Origin: Rhodobacterales bacterium | GTDB lineage: Bacteria > Pseudomonadota > Alphaproteobacteria > Rhodobacterales > Rhodobacteraceae | NCBI GenBank assembly: GCA_026400355.1 | Contig: JAPLPE010000032.1 | Coordinates: 36,021-100,020, forward strand | Direction: 5' to 3' | Length of the DNA: 64,000 nt | Shown: positions 8,951 to 16,650 of the stretch, in pieces | Layout: each line of letters opens with the position of its first letter | Numbering within the stretch: the stretch's first letter is position 1 | Made by a program: the position numbers and the translations under genes | Notes under the pieces: generated by a model | Database searches by the model: none | Seen by the model: the letters and a program-made list of their open reading frames with translations, nothing else | Told to the model about the DNA's origin: nothing

Positions 8951-8975
8951 GATGGCGGGGTGAACCCCGCCCTAC
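8951..8975 (+). terminator. Hairpin after serB, GC-rich variant of the dispersed repeat
   Basis: GGCGGGG, loop TGAA, CCCCGCC at 8954-8971 forms a 7-bp GC hairpin seven bases after the serB stop. The flanks (GATGG before, CTACG after) match the repeat copies at 2052 and 10618, so this is probably the same element family, here placed as a terminator. No T-run follows. Confidence 0.55.
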
Positions 8976-9279
8976 GCGGTGCGTTTGGCGTGGGGACGGT
9001 GCGCTGAAGCGCACCCCCAGGTGATGGTCAAGGCCATTGAGTTGGTCACGCTGTGAGGGTGACGCTTTACCGCCGGACGCCTTAGCGTGCGGCCAGCCCT
9101 TGCCCTCCCCGGAGGCCCGGGGGCTTCGCCCCCGCCGGGGCAGGCGCAGGCCTGCTGTGAGGCATCGGGAAAGCGGGTCGGTAGAGACGGTGGCATTGAG
9201 CGGGATCAGGGGTCGTCGACATGGGAGGTATTGAGGCACGGTGCGGACAGTTGCGTCCCGAGACGGGGCGTTTCTGGCG
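8976..9279. other. Intergenic region without a gene
   Basis: This gap between the convergent serB and RAMA-like genes holds no credible reading frame; the open frames here are Arg/Gly/Pro-rich with no recognisable motif. It contains a strong hairpin at 9119-9133 (GGGGGC, loop TTC, GCCCCC) of the same style as the one at 10665-10679. Confidence 0.5.
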
Positions 9280-9699
9280 CTATTTCTTCCGTTTCAGAAC
9301 GGCGTAGGGTGTCCAGTCGGTGTCGCCGGGGCGGCGGATGTGCCAGTAGGCTTTGCCGTTGACGTTGACGAGGCTGCCGTCCTTTGTCCGGGCGACCGCG
9401 CTGGCCGCGCCTGAGGGGCTTTTTTCGCGGTGGCCTTCGACCTCCCAGAAGCCGTCGGAAATGCGGCCGAGGTGAAGGATGCCGTTGTATTCCATGCGGA
9501 GTTCGGTGCCGTGGGGCAGGGTTATGCCGCCCTTGGACCAGGGGCGGAGGCTTTTTGCGGTGGCATCGGGCAGCGCCTGTTCGGGCGGAGGGCCGAGTTT
9601 GAGGAGGCGGCGCAGCGCCACGTAGTCGGGTTCGTCAAAGCTGCGGCGTTCCAGCTGGATGAGCCGGTGAATGTCGAAGTCGATGTCGATGGTTCGCAT
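9280..9699 (-). CDS. Small RAMA-like (DUF2924-like) protein
   Basis: The 139-residue product has an N-terminal helical stretch (residues 1-60) and a C-terminal domain with the pattern LPHGTELRMEYNG, SPSGAASAVA, VNVNGKAYWHI and a basic tail. That resembles the RAMA domain known from restriction enzymes and adenine-methylase-associated proteins, where it is thought to recognise modified DNA. Here it stands alone, with no methylase or nuclease beside it; its divergent neighbour is a TSUP permease. It may be a nucleoid or DNA-reader protein. The domain call rests on pattern memory and is moderate; the coding call is good. Confidence 0.75.
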   Translation of the reverse strand: MRTIDIDFDIHRLIQLERRSFDEPDYVALRRLLKLGPPPEQALPDATAKSLRPWSKGGITLPHGTELRMEYNGILHLGRISDGFWEVEGHREKSPSGAASAVARTKDGSLVNVNGKAYWHIRRPGDTDWTPYAVLKRKK

Positions 9700-9805
9700 G
9701 GCATCCGCGCTTTGGGAGAATTAGGAGAGAGAGTGGCGGCGAATCGGGCATCTGCCAAGAGAATTGCGATCAGGGGGGCGCCCTGGCCGGGAAGGGTGGG
9801 GAGGC

Positions 9806-10573
9806 GTGATCGGGCTGGATGTGTCGCTTGGGACGACGTCGCTGCTGATGGGCGCAGCCTTTGTCGCCGGGTTCGTCGATTCGATCGCGGGGGGCGGGGG
9901 GCTGATCACGGTGCCTTCGCTGATGATGGCGGGTGCGTCGCCGCTGACGGCGCTGGCCACGAACAAGGTGCAGGGGCTGTTCGGTGCGGCGTCTGCCACA
10001 GTGAGCTATGCCCGGGGCGGGCATGTGGACCCGCGCCGGCAGATTGGCGCGGCGGCCGCGGGGTTTCTGGCGGCGGTCTGCGGGGCGCTTCTGACGAGCC
10101 ATCTGCCGGCGGAGGTGATCCGCATGGGATTGCCTGTCGTGCTGATCGGCATTGCGGTGTTCTTTGCGGTCAAGCCGGGGCTGAACGATGTGGACCGGGT
10201 GGAGCGCATGCGGCCTGCGGTCTTTACGGCGACGGTGGTGCCGCTGGTCGGGTTCTATGACGGGCTGATCGGGCCGGGGGCGGGGGCGTTCTACATGCTC
10301 GGGTTTGTGGCACTGGCGGGGTACGGGGTGCTGAAGGCCACAGCGCATACGAAACTTATCAACTTTGCCAGCAATTGTGGGGGTATGGCTGTCTTTGCCT
10401 TCGTCGCAGCACCCTGGTGGGTGACGGGCGTATTGATGGCCGTGGCGCAGGTGGCGGGGGCCACGGTCGGATCGCGGTTAGCGATGCGGGTGGGGGCGAA
10501 GGTGATCAAACCGGTCCTGGTGGTGATGTCGTCTGCGCTGGCGATGAAGTTGCTGTGGGATCAGTGGGGGTAA
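9806..10573 (+). CDS. TSUP (TauE/SafE) family membrane permease
   Basis: The 255-residue protein has the two-fold TSUP pattern: GFVDSIAGGGGLITVPSL near the start and GFYDGLIGPGAGAFYMLG in the middle, with about seven or eight hydrophobic segments. TSUP proteins export sulfite, sulfoacetate or related anions; the substrate here is not shown. I chose the GTG at 9806 because GGGGAGG sits just upstream and the longer frame adds a charged, Gly/Arg-rich extension from 9764. It is divergent from the RAMA-like gene and appears to be monocistronic, followed by intergenic repeats. Confidence 0.88.
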   Translation: MIGLDVSLGTTSLLMGAAFVAGFVDSIAGGGGLITVPSLMMAGASPLTALATNKVQGLFGAASATVSYARGGHVDPRRQIGAAAAGFLAAVCGALLTSHLPAEVIRMGLPVVLIGIAVFFAVKPGLNDVDRVERMRPAVFTATVVPLVGFYDGLIGPGAGAFYMLGFVALAGYGVLKATAHTKLINFASNCGGMAVFAFVAAPWWVTGVLMAVAQVAGATVGSRLAMRVGAKVIKPVLVVMSSALAMKLLWDQWG

Positions 10574-10617
10574 GGGGGCGCGCTCGTTCCGCGCGGCGCG
10601 CGGCCACGCTTGGGTGC

Positions 10618-10700
10618 ATGGTGGGTTGCAGCCACCCTGCGGGGGTAAGGGAGGGCGGTGGGATGGGGGCTCTGCCCCCGGGGCTTTGGCCCTCACCCGG
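10618..10700. repeat. Dispersed intergenic palindromes, copy 2 and companion hairpins
   Basis: 10618-10643 reads ATGGTGGGTTGCAGCCACCC then TGCGGG, close to the copy at 2052. It is followed by GGGGGC-TCT-GCCCCC (10665-10679), then GGGC-TTTG-GCCC (10681-10692) and a CCCGGGATATTCGGG tail. The series of back-to-back hairpins fills the 160-bp gap between the convergent TSUP and NlpC/P60 genes. Similar strings recur between genes in related genomes as far as I recall; they may act as terminators. Confidence 0.6.
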
Positions 10701-10734
10701 GATATTCGGGACAGGGAGAAGGCAGGGGCCGCAG

Positions 10735-11577
10735 TCAGGTGAGGCGTTTGCGCGCGATGACGGGGCCGTCGCCCTGTGCCTCGATCCTTAGGGCGGCGGC
10801 GCGGAGGGGTTCGTAGGCGACGGCCATGTGATGGGCGTTGGCGTGGATAAACGTTTCGGGGTCCACGACCATGCCGACATGGCCTTTCCAGAACCAGAGG
10901 TCACCGCGTTCGGGGGGCGTGTCGGCGGTGATCTCGGACCCCAGTGCGGCGCGCTGGAGGTCGCTGTCGCCGGGGCAGGAAATCGCGCAGGCGAGAAGAG
11001 CGGCCTGGACAAGGCCGGAGCAGTCGATGCCGAGGATCGAGTTGCCGCCCCAGAGATAGGGGGTGCCGAAATGGGCCTGCGCGACCGTCACCGGGTCGGT
11101 GAAGCGGCGTTCGAGGGGGCGGAGGTGGTTCTTGGGGATGAAGCCTTCAGGTGTTTCCCAGAAGCGACGGGTTTCGTTCAGGACCGTCACATGCGCGCCG
11201 AAGGAGAGGTGGGCGAGGTCAGGGGATTTGAAATCCTCGTCCCGGTAGAGATGGGTTGCGGGTGTCGCTACCATGTGGGTCACGTCCCGTGCGGGGCCGA
11301 GTGCGGTGGTGGCGACGTAGCCGACATAGCCGTCGCGGGCGGATTGGATGAAGGACCAGCCGTCGCGGTCTTCGAAGACCGTGACCGTTGCGCCGTAGAG
11401 AAGCTGGCGGTCGCGGGGGCCGCCGGGGGAGTTGTTGAGGTTGGTCACCGGGGCTGCGACGCGACGGGTGTCGCCGGCGAGGTAGCGGTCGGCCTTGACC
11501 ACCCCGGCGAGGGAGAGGGCGGCGACGCGGCCATTTGCCGGGGTGAGGCGGCGGTCAGACACGGGTTGGGCTGTCAA
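10735..11577 (-). CDS. NlpC/P60 family cell-wall hydrolase with SH3-like domains
   Basis: The 280-residue product has two bacterial SH3-like segments (about residues 40-150) and a C-terminal NlpC/P60 cysteine peptidase domain. The catalytic Cys lies in GIDCSGLVQ after the YLWGG motif, and the catalytic His in GHVGMVVD, with a further His in FIHANAHH. Such enzymes cut gamma-D-glutamyl-diaminopimelate bonds in peptidoglycan peptides. No signal peptide is obvious, suggesting cytoplasmic turnover of recycled muropeptides. The start is a TTG whose last base overlaps the stop of the upstream aminopeptidase (TTGA), so the two are translationally coupled. Confidence 0.9.
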   Translation of the reverse strand: MTAQPVSDRRLTPANGRVAALSLAGVVKADRYLAGDTRRVAAPVTNLNNSPGGPRDRQLLYGATVTVFEDRDGWSFIQSARDGYVGYVATTALGPARDVTHMVATPATHLYRDEDFKSPDLAHLSFGAHVTVLNETRRFWETPEGFIPKNHLRPLERRFTDPVTVAQAHFGTPYLWGGNSILGIDCSGLVQAALLACAISCPGDSDLQRAALGSEITADTPPERGDLWFWKGHVGMVVDPETFIHANAHHMAVAYEPLRAAALRIEAQGDGPVIARKRLT

Positions 11578-12959
11578 AGCTTCAGCAGCGCGGGGAGGGC
11601 GTCGAGGATGGCGCGGGCGCCCTGCCCTACGCCGCCTTTGGGGCGGGCGGGTGCGGCGCTGGTTTGCCAGCCATAGATGTCGAAATGAATATAGGGCGCG
11701 GTGACGAAGCGGCGGAGGAACAGGGCCGCGGTGATCGCGCCTGCCATGCCGCCTGAGGGGGCGTTGTCGAGGTCGGCGAGACCCGGTTCGATTTGCGCCT
11801 CGTAGGGTGTATGGAACGGCAGGCGCCAGACGGGGTCGGCCACGCGCGCGGCGCTGGCAGACAGGGCGGCAGCCGCACCGTCGTCGTCGGTGAAGAAGGG
11901 GGCGAGGTCAGGGCCGACGGCGACGCGGGCGGCGCCGGTGAGCGTGGCCATGGAGATGATGAGGGCGGGGTCAGCCTCGCTCGCCAAGGCCAGGGCGTCG
12001 GCGAGGACGAGTCGGCCTTCGGCGTCGGTGTTGTTGATCTCGACCGTCAGGCCCTTGCGGGAGGTCAGGATATCCTGCGGACGGAAGGCGTCAGAGCCGA
12101 TGGCATTTTCGACTGCGGGGATCAACACGCGGAGGCGCAAGGGAAGGCGGAGTTCGATGATCATCCGGGCGAGACCGAGGACGGTGGCGGCACCGCCCAT
12201 GTCCTTTTTCATCAGGCCCATGGAAGAGGCTGGTTTGATGTCGAGGCCGCCTGTGTCAAAACAGACTCCCTTTCCGACCAGGGTCAGGGCGGGGCCGGTG
12301 GTGCCCCATGTAAGTTCGATCAGCCGGGGGGCGCGGTGGGGGGCGGCGGCACGGCCCACGGCGTGGATCATGGGGAAGTTGGCGGTCAGGAGGTCATCGC
12401 CGGTGATGACGTGTGCCGTGCAGCCAGGGAGGCTGTCGGCCAGGGCGAGGGCGGCGGCGGCGAGTTCGGCCGGGCCCATGTCGGAGGCCGGGGTGTTGAT
12501 GAGGTCACGGGTCAGGCATTCGGACTGCGCGATGGTGCGGAGACGTGGGACGTCGATGCCATCGGGGGCGACAAGGCTGGCCCGGGCGGCGTCCTGCTTG
12601 CGGTAGCGGTCGAAGCGGTAGGATTCGAGGAGCCAGCCGAGGGCGGTCTCAGTTATGTCGGCTGGGTCGCCGGAGGTGATGTGATAGGTGCCTGCGGGCA
12701 GGCGGGAGGCGGCGGAGGCGGCAAGGAAGCGGCCACGGCGGCGTGCCTCGTCGGAACCGAGGCCGACGAGGGCCTGTGTGATGTTGCCATCGGGGCCGGG
12801 AAGGGCGAGGGATTCGCCGGGTTTGGCGGCGAACCCCTGTGAGCGGGCCCAGGCCTGTTGGGCAGGGTCTAGGGCGGCGAGGGTGGCCTCGAGTTCCGTG
12901 GGGCGGACAAGGGTCAGGGGGATGGCGGCTTCGTTGGCGGGGGCAAAGTTGGGGATCAT
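11574..12959 (-). CDS. Leucyl aminopeptidase family (M17) protein
   Basis: The 461-residue protein carries the M17 signature: GKGVCFDTGGLDIKP with the metal-binding Lys/Asp, the MKKDMGGAA segment, and NTDAEGRLVLADAL with the second metal-ligand set and catalytic Arg. M17 enzymes use two metal ions to remove N-terminal residues from peptides in the cytoplasm. The N-terminal domain is shorter than in PepA, as in the alphaproteobacterial branch. It forms a two-gene operon with the NlpC/P60 hydrolase, which fits a joint role in breaking down cell-wall peptides; that role is inference. Confidence 0.93.
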   Translation of the reverse strand: MIPNFAPANEAAIPLTLVRPTELEATLAALDPAQQAWARSQGFAAKPGESLALPGPDGNITQALVGLGSDEARRRGRFLAASAASRLPAGTYHITSGDPADITETALGWLLESYRFDRYRKQDAARASLVAPDGIDVPRLRTIAQSECLTRDLINTPASDMGPAELAAAALALADSLPGCTAHVITGDDLLTANFPMIHAVGRAAAPHRAPRLIELTWGTTGPALTLVGKGVCFDTGGLDIKPASSMGLMKKDMGGAATVLGLARMIIELRLPLRLRVLIPAVENAIGSDAFRPQDILTSRKGLTVEINNTDAEGRLVLADALALASEADPALIISMATLTGAARVAVGPDLAPFFTDDDGAAAALSASAARVADPVWRLPFHTPYEAQIEPGLADLDNAPSGGMAGAITAALFLRRFVTAPYIHFDIYGWQTSAAPARPKGGVGQGARAILDALPALLKL

Positions 12960-13145
12960 CGGGGGTCCGTTTCTGGTCTGGGCCGTGGAGCCGCATTTTG
13001 CGCCACAGTAGCGGCGGGGGAGGTGGCCGCAAGGGGCCGGGCCTTTGGGTCATGCCGGGATGACTTGCGTGCAGGCACAGAAATTGCTCGAATTCGGGGG
13101 TGGGGCGGCTTATGCAGCCGTCACAGAAGACCCAGTGAGGCGCAA

Positions 13146-13793
13146 ATGACCACAGCCCGTCCGCTTCCCGACTATCTTGTGCGGCGTTATCTGGGGTGGA
13201 AGGCGACCACCTATGCCGACAACAGGAGCTGGTACAGGCGGCTGGGAACCGACGGGCAGCATCCGCGCGCGATGGTGATTTCCTGCTGTGACAGCCGGGT
13301 GCATGTGACGTCGATCTTTGGTGCGGATCAGGGCGAGTTCTTTATCCACCGCAACATTGCGAACCTTGTCCCACCGTTCAATCCGGACGGGCAGTATCAC
13401 GGAACGTCGGCGGCGGTGGAATATGCGGTCAAAACGCTGAAGGTCGCGCATCTGATCGTGCTGGGGCATTCGAACTGCGGTGGCGTGCAGGGGTGTTACG
13501 ACATGTGTTCGGGGAATGCGCCCGAACTTGAAGCGGCGACGAGTTTCATCGGGCGGTGGATGGATATCCTGAAACCCGGGTTCGAGATGCTGGCACCGGG
13601 GCCACATTCGGAGCGAGTGCGGGCGCTGGAGAAGGCCGCCGTGGTCGTGTCGTTGCAGAACCTGATGACGTTTCCCTTTGTGCGCGAGGCGGTCGAGGAT
13701 GACATGCTGACGCTGCACGGGCTGTGGAACGACATTGCGGCCGGTGGCCTTGAGGTGTTCGAGGCGGATGCCGGGGCGTTCGTGGCGCTCTAA
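13146..13793 (+). CDS. Beta-class carbonic anhydrase
   Basis: The 215-residue protein interconverts CO2 and bicarbonate. Zinc ligands are visible as C48 (SCCDSR), H108 and C111 (GHSNCGG), and D49-R51 form the usual catalytic dyad. The length and core are typical of bacterial beta-carbonic anhydrases. I chose the ATG at 13146, with GTGAGG upstream, over an upstream extension rich in Arg and Gly. It is the first gene of a same-strand run that continues with an unknown protein, an SbtA-like bicarbonate transporter and an SbtB-like PII protein, which supports a role in inorganic-carbon supply. Confidence 0.95.
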   Translation: MTTARPLPDYLVRRYLGWKATTYADNRSWYRRLGTDGQHPRAMVISCCDSRVHVTSIFGADQGEFFIHRNIANLVPPFNPDGQYHGTSAAVEYAVKTLKVAHLIVLGHSNCGGVQGCYDMCSGNAPELEAATSFIGRWMDILKPGFEMLAPGPHSERVRALEKAAVVVSLQNLMTFPFVREAVEDDMLTLHGLWNDIAAGGLEVFEADAGAFVAL

Positions 13794-13932
13794 GGTGAAG
13801 TTGGCCAGGGCTGAGTGGTTTTCCGGGGGTGAGAACGGAGAACCGTGTGGAGCCTGATCCTGTTTCGGTGACCTTGCCGGAGCCGCTCCTCCGCGTGGAC
13901 CACGCATCGTTGCCCGGCAGAGGGAAATCACG

Positions 13933-14367
13933 GTGCAGCAACTGATCTGCGATGCGCTGGCGGCGGAGATCGCGCGGGCGCATCGGGTCGCGAAGTCGTC
14001 TGTCAGGGCGGACGAGCAGGTTGTGGGGCTGTGGCGGGCGCGGCTGGCGCTTGATCTTGCCGGCGCGCGGGACTGGTGGGACCTGATCCGGCGGATGCGC
14101 GACAAGGGCAACCATTTGCGCGAGGCGGGCGGGGGCTTGGCACTTTATGGTGCGCGGGGGGGTGCACGGCTCTGCGAGGCGTCGGAGATGGGGTTCAGCC
14201 CTAACCAGCTGGCGCGGCGGTTCCGGGCGGCGGTTCCGGGGGAGTTTTCGGGCGACAGGATCGGGAATGCCACGCTTTGTGCCAGTGTCACACGGACAGA
14301 TGAGTCCGAATTCATTGATCTGGATGATGTGATCCGCCCCCTTTCCATTGCACGGCCTACGCCCTAA
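13933..14367 (+). CDS. Unknown protein within the bicarbonate cluster
   Basis: A 144-residue frame starts at GTG 13933, with GAGGGA nine bases upstream, and ends 21 bases before sbtA. It is soluble, Arg/Ala-rich, with a Trp-rich middle (WDLIRRMRDKGNH) and an acidic tail (DESEFIDLDD). No signal peptide, membrane segment or known motif is seen, and I do not recognise the family. Third-position GC looks like coding sequence, and the opposite-strand frame over the same bases is Arg/Pro/His-rich, as shadows are. Its place between carbonic anhydrase and the transporter suggests a link to bicarbonate handling. It could also be a fast-diverging or decaying gene. Confidence 0.55.
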   Translation: MQQLICDALAAEIARAHRVAKSSVRADEQVVGLWRARLALDLAGARDWWDLIRRMRDKGNHLREAGGGLALYGARGGARLCEASEMGFSPNQLARRFRAAVPGEFSGDRIGNATLCASVTRTDESEFIDLDDVIRPLSIARPTP

Positions 14368-14388
14368 ACCGTCAAGAAGCGGTGAGGG

Positions 14389-15369
14389 ATGGTGTTGGAC
14401 ATACTGAATCTTGCGGCGGACAACCTGCTGTCGCCGATCATTCTGTGTTTCGTTCTGGGGCTGGCGGCGGCGCTGGCGCGGTCTGACCTGAGCGTGCCAG
14501 AGGCGGCGGCCAAAGCGCTGTCGATCTATCTGTTGTTTGCGATCGGCTTCAAGGGCGGGGCGAGCGTGGCGGCGCACGGCCTGGATGCGCGGTTGCTGGC
14601 AAGTGTCGGAGTGGGGTTGGTCCTGTCTTTCGGGCTGCCGTTTGTGGCGTTCGCGCTGCTGCGCGTGATGACGGGGTTGAGCCGGATCGATGCGGCGGCG
14701 GTGGCGGCGCATTACGGGTCGATCAGCATCGTTACCTTTGTCGCGGCGACCTCGGTCCTTGAGGGACGGGCGATTTCGTCTGAGGGCTATATGGTGGCCG
14801 TCGCAGCGGCGATGGAGGCGCCGGCGATCCTGTCGGGGCTCTGGCTCGCTTCGCGCGGGGGGACGGGGCATTCAGAGCCGGGGCTGATGCGGGAAATCCT
14901 GCTGAACGGGTCGATTGTCCTGCTGCTCGGGTCCTTTGCCATCGGAGCGATCACGGGGGCCGAAGGGCTGGAGCGGATTTCAAGCTTTATCGTGTCGCCG
15001 TTCCAGGGGGTCTTGTGCCTGTTCCTGCTTGACATGGGGCTTGTGGCGGGCCGGGGGCTGCGCGAACAGCGGGGAGTTCTTGGTCTTGGTGCGGTGGGCT
15101 TTGGTGTGCTGATGCCGCTGATCGGGGCTACGGCGGGGCTCGGGATGGGCTTGCTCGTCGGGTTGTCGACGGGCGGGGTGGCGCTGATGATGGTGCTGGC
15201 GGCGTCGGCCAGTTACATCGCCGTACCGGCGGCGATGCGGGTGGCGTTACCCGAGGCAAACCCGTCGGTCTATCTGACGCTGTCTCTGGGGGTGACGTTT
15301 CCGTTCAACTTGACCCTGGGGATACCCATCTATGTGGCTGTGGCGCAGACCGTGACGGGAGGATCGTGA
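14389..15369 (+). CDS. sbtA: Sodium-dependent bicarbonate transporter, SbtA family
   Basis: The 326-residue integral membrane protein has about ten hydrophobic segments and the SbtA (DUF897) pattern: SPIILCFVLGL near the start, FAIGFKGG, AAHYGSISIVTFVAA in the first half, and the inverted second half with GVALMMVLAASASYIAVPAAMR. SbtA proteins import HCO3- with Na+ in cyanobacteria and many proteobacteria. The symbol follows the family; the substrate is inferred. It overlaps the following PII-like gene by one base (TGATG), the usual sbtA-sbtB coupling, and carbonic anhydrase lies upstream. Confidence 0.9.
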   Translation: MVLDILNLAADNLLSPIILCFVLGLAAALARSDLSVPEAAAKALSIYLLFAIGFKGGASVAAHGLDARLLASVGVGLVLSFGLPFVAFALLRVMTGLSRIDAAAVAAHYGSISIVTFVAATSVLEGRAISSEGYMVAVAAAMEAPAILSGLWLASRGGTGHSEPGLMREILLNGSIVLLLGSFAIGAITGAEGLERISSFIVSPFQGVLCLFLLDMGLVAGRGLREQRGVLGLGAVGFGVLMPLIGATAGLGMGLLVGLSTGGVALMMVLAASASYIAVPAAMRVALPEANPSVYLTLSLGVTFPFNLTLGIPIYVAVAQTVTGGS

Positions 15370-15677
15370 TGCAGACGCATACGGCGAAACGTGTCGAGAT
15401 CGTGATCGAGGCGCCGCTGGAGCGGCGGCTGACTGATGCCTTGGTCAAGGCGGGGGTGACGGGGTATACCGTGCTGCCCGTTCTGGGCGGGTCGGGCCGG
15501 TCGGGGCAGTGGACGCGCGAGGGGCAGGTCGGGCGGTCAGGGATGGTCGCGGTGATCTGCCTGATCCGGCCGGACCGGCTGGACGGGTTGCTGGAGGCCG
15601 CATTCGGGGTGGTCGAGCGGCATATCGGCGTTGTCAGCATCACCGATTGCGAAGTTCTGCGCGCAGAACGGTTCTGA
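15369..15677 (+). CDS. sbtB: PII-like regulator, SbtB type
   Basis: The 102-residue product has the ferredoxin-like PII fold pattern: an initial strand VEIVIEAP, the helix ERRLTDALVKAGVTGYTVLPVLGG, a short T-loop-like region (SGQWTREGQVG), and the closing VVERHIGVVSITDCEVL. SbtB proteins bind adenine nucleotides and gate SbtA. GGGAGG is placed six bases before the ATG at 15369; a GTG three bases earlier is also possible. The one-base overlap with sbtA argues for coupled translation and a complex. Confidence 0.88.
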   Translation: MQTHTAKRVEIVIEAPLERRLTDALVKAGVTGYTVLPVLGGSGRSGQWTREGQVGRSGMVAVICLIRPDRLDGLLEAAFGVVERHIGVVSITDCEVLRAERF

Positions 15678-15715
15678 CCCCTTGCCTCTGTCCGCAGCGC
15701 GGATCAGAACCGCAA

Positions 15716-15727
15716 CTGACATGTCAG
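15716..15727. promoter_or_regulatory. Perfect palindrome, candidate operator
   Basis: CTGACATGTCAG is a perfect 12-base palindrome 45 bases before the FAH-family start codon. Its size and place suit an operator for the downstream catabolic genes, but no regulator gene is adjacent. Confidence 0.35.
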
Positions 15728-15771
15728 TCTGACGTTGCGTGCGGCACGGGCCGCAATCAGGAGGAGCCAAG

Positions 15772-16620
15772 ATGAAACTGTTGCGCCACGGGCCGAGCGG
15801 GGCCGAGAAGCCGGGGATGCTGGATGCAGGCGGGGTTGTCCGTGATCTGTCGGGTGTGGTGCCGGATATTGCGGGCGGGGTCCTGTCGGATGCGGGGCTT
15901 GCGGCGATCCGTGCGGTTGATCCGTCCGAACTTCCGGCCGTCGCGGCGGGGACGCGGCTGGGCCCCTGTGTGGGCGGGACCGGCAAGTTCATCTGCATCG
16001 GTCTGAACTATGCCGACCATGCGGCCGAATCGGGCATGGCGGTGCCGCCGGAGCCGGTCATCTTCATGAAGGCCACAAGCGCGATCTGCGGGCCGAACGA
16101 TCCAATCATCATTCCCCGCACCTCGACCAAGACGGACTGGGAGGTTGAGCTGGCCGTGATCATCGGTACCAAGGCCAAGTATGTGTCCGTCGAGAACTCG
16201 ATGGCCCATGTCGCGGGCTATGCGATCACGAACGACGTGTCGGAGCGTGCGTTCCAGACCGAGCGGGCGGGACAGTGGACCAAGGGCAAATCCTGCGACA
16301 ACTTTGGCCAGATCGGGCCATGGCTTGTCACGCGGGACGAGGTGGCCGATCCGCAGGATCTGTCGATGTGGCTGACCGTGAACGGCGAGAAGGTGCAGAA
16401 CGGTTCCACCAAGACGATGGTTTATGGTGTGGCGTTCCTTGTGAGTTACCTGAGCCAGTTCATGACGCTGCATCCGGGTGACGTGATTTCGACGGGCACC
16501 CCGCCGGGTGTGGGGCTGGGCATGAAGCCGCCCCGTTACCTCAAGGCAGGTGACGTGGTCGAGCTTGGCATTGCCGGGTTGGGCCAGCAAAGGCAGGACG
16601 TGATCGCGGACCAGGCTTGA
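15772..16620 (+). CDS. Fumarylacetoacetate hydrolase (FAH) family protein
   Basis: The 282-residue protein has an N-terminal extension and a C-terminal FAH catalytic domain: FICIGLNYADHA, PVIFMKATSAICGPND, the metal-binding WEVELAVIIG, and the GDVISTGTPPGVGLGMKPP end motif. The nearest known types cleave or hydrate diketo acids, such as 2,4-diketo-3-deoxy-fuconate hydrolase or ureidoglycolate lyase-like enzymes. GGAGGAG precedes the ATG at 15772. It leads a same-strand set with a TSUP permease, ThuA and an oxidoreductase, pointing to sugar-acid catabolism. The exact substrate is unknown. Confidence 0.88.
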   Translation: MKLLRHGPSGAEKPGMLDAGGVVRDLSGVVPDIAGGVLSDAGLAAIRAVDPSELPAVAAGTRLGPCVGGTGKFICIGLNYADHAAESGMAVPPEPVIFMKATSAICGPNDPIIIPRTSTKTDWEVELAVIIGTKAKYVSVENSMAHVAGYAITNDVSERAFQTERAGQWTKGKSCDNFGQIGPWLVTRDEVADPQDLSMWLTVNGEKVQNGSTKTMVYGVAFLVSYLSQFMTLHPGDVISTGTPPGVGLGMKPPRYLKAGDVVELGIAGLGQQRQDVIADQA

Positions 16621-16650
16621 CCGGGTCACGGCGGGATTGGGGAACAGGAT

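Noticed and set aside
13546..14871. 441-codon open frame on the minus strand opposite carbonic anhydrase and sbtA
   Set aside because: Its translation is extremely rich in Arg, Pro, His and Gln with no motif, as expected for the antisense of GC-rich genes; the plus strand encodes clear carbonic anhydrase and SbtA.
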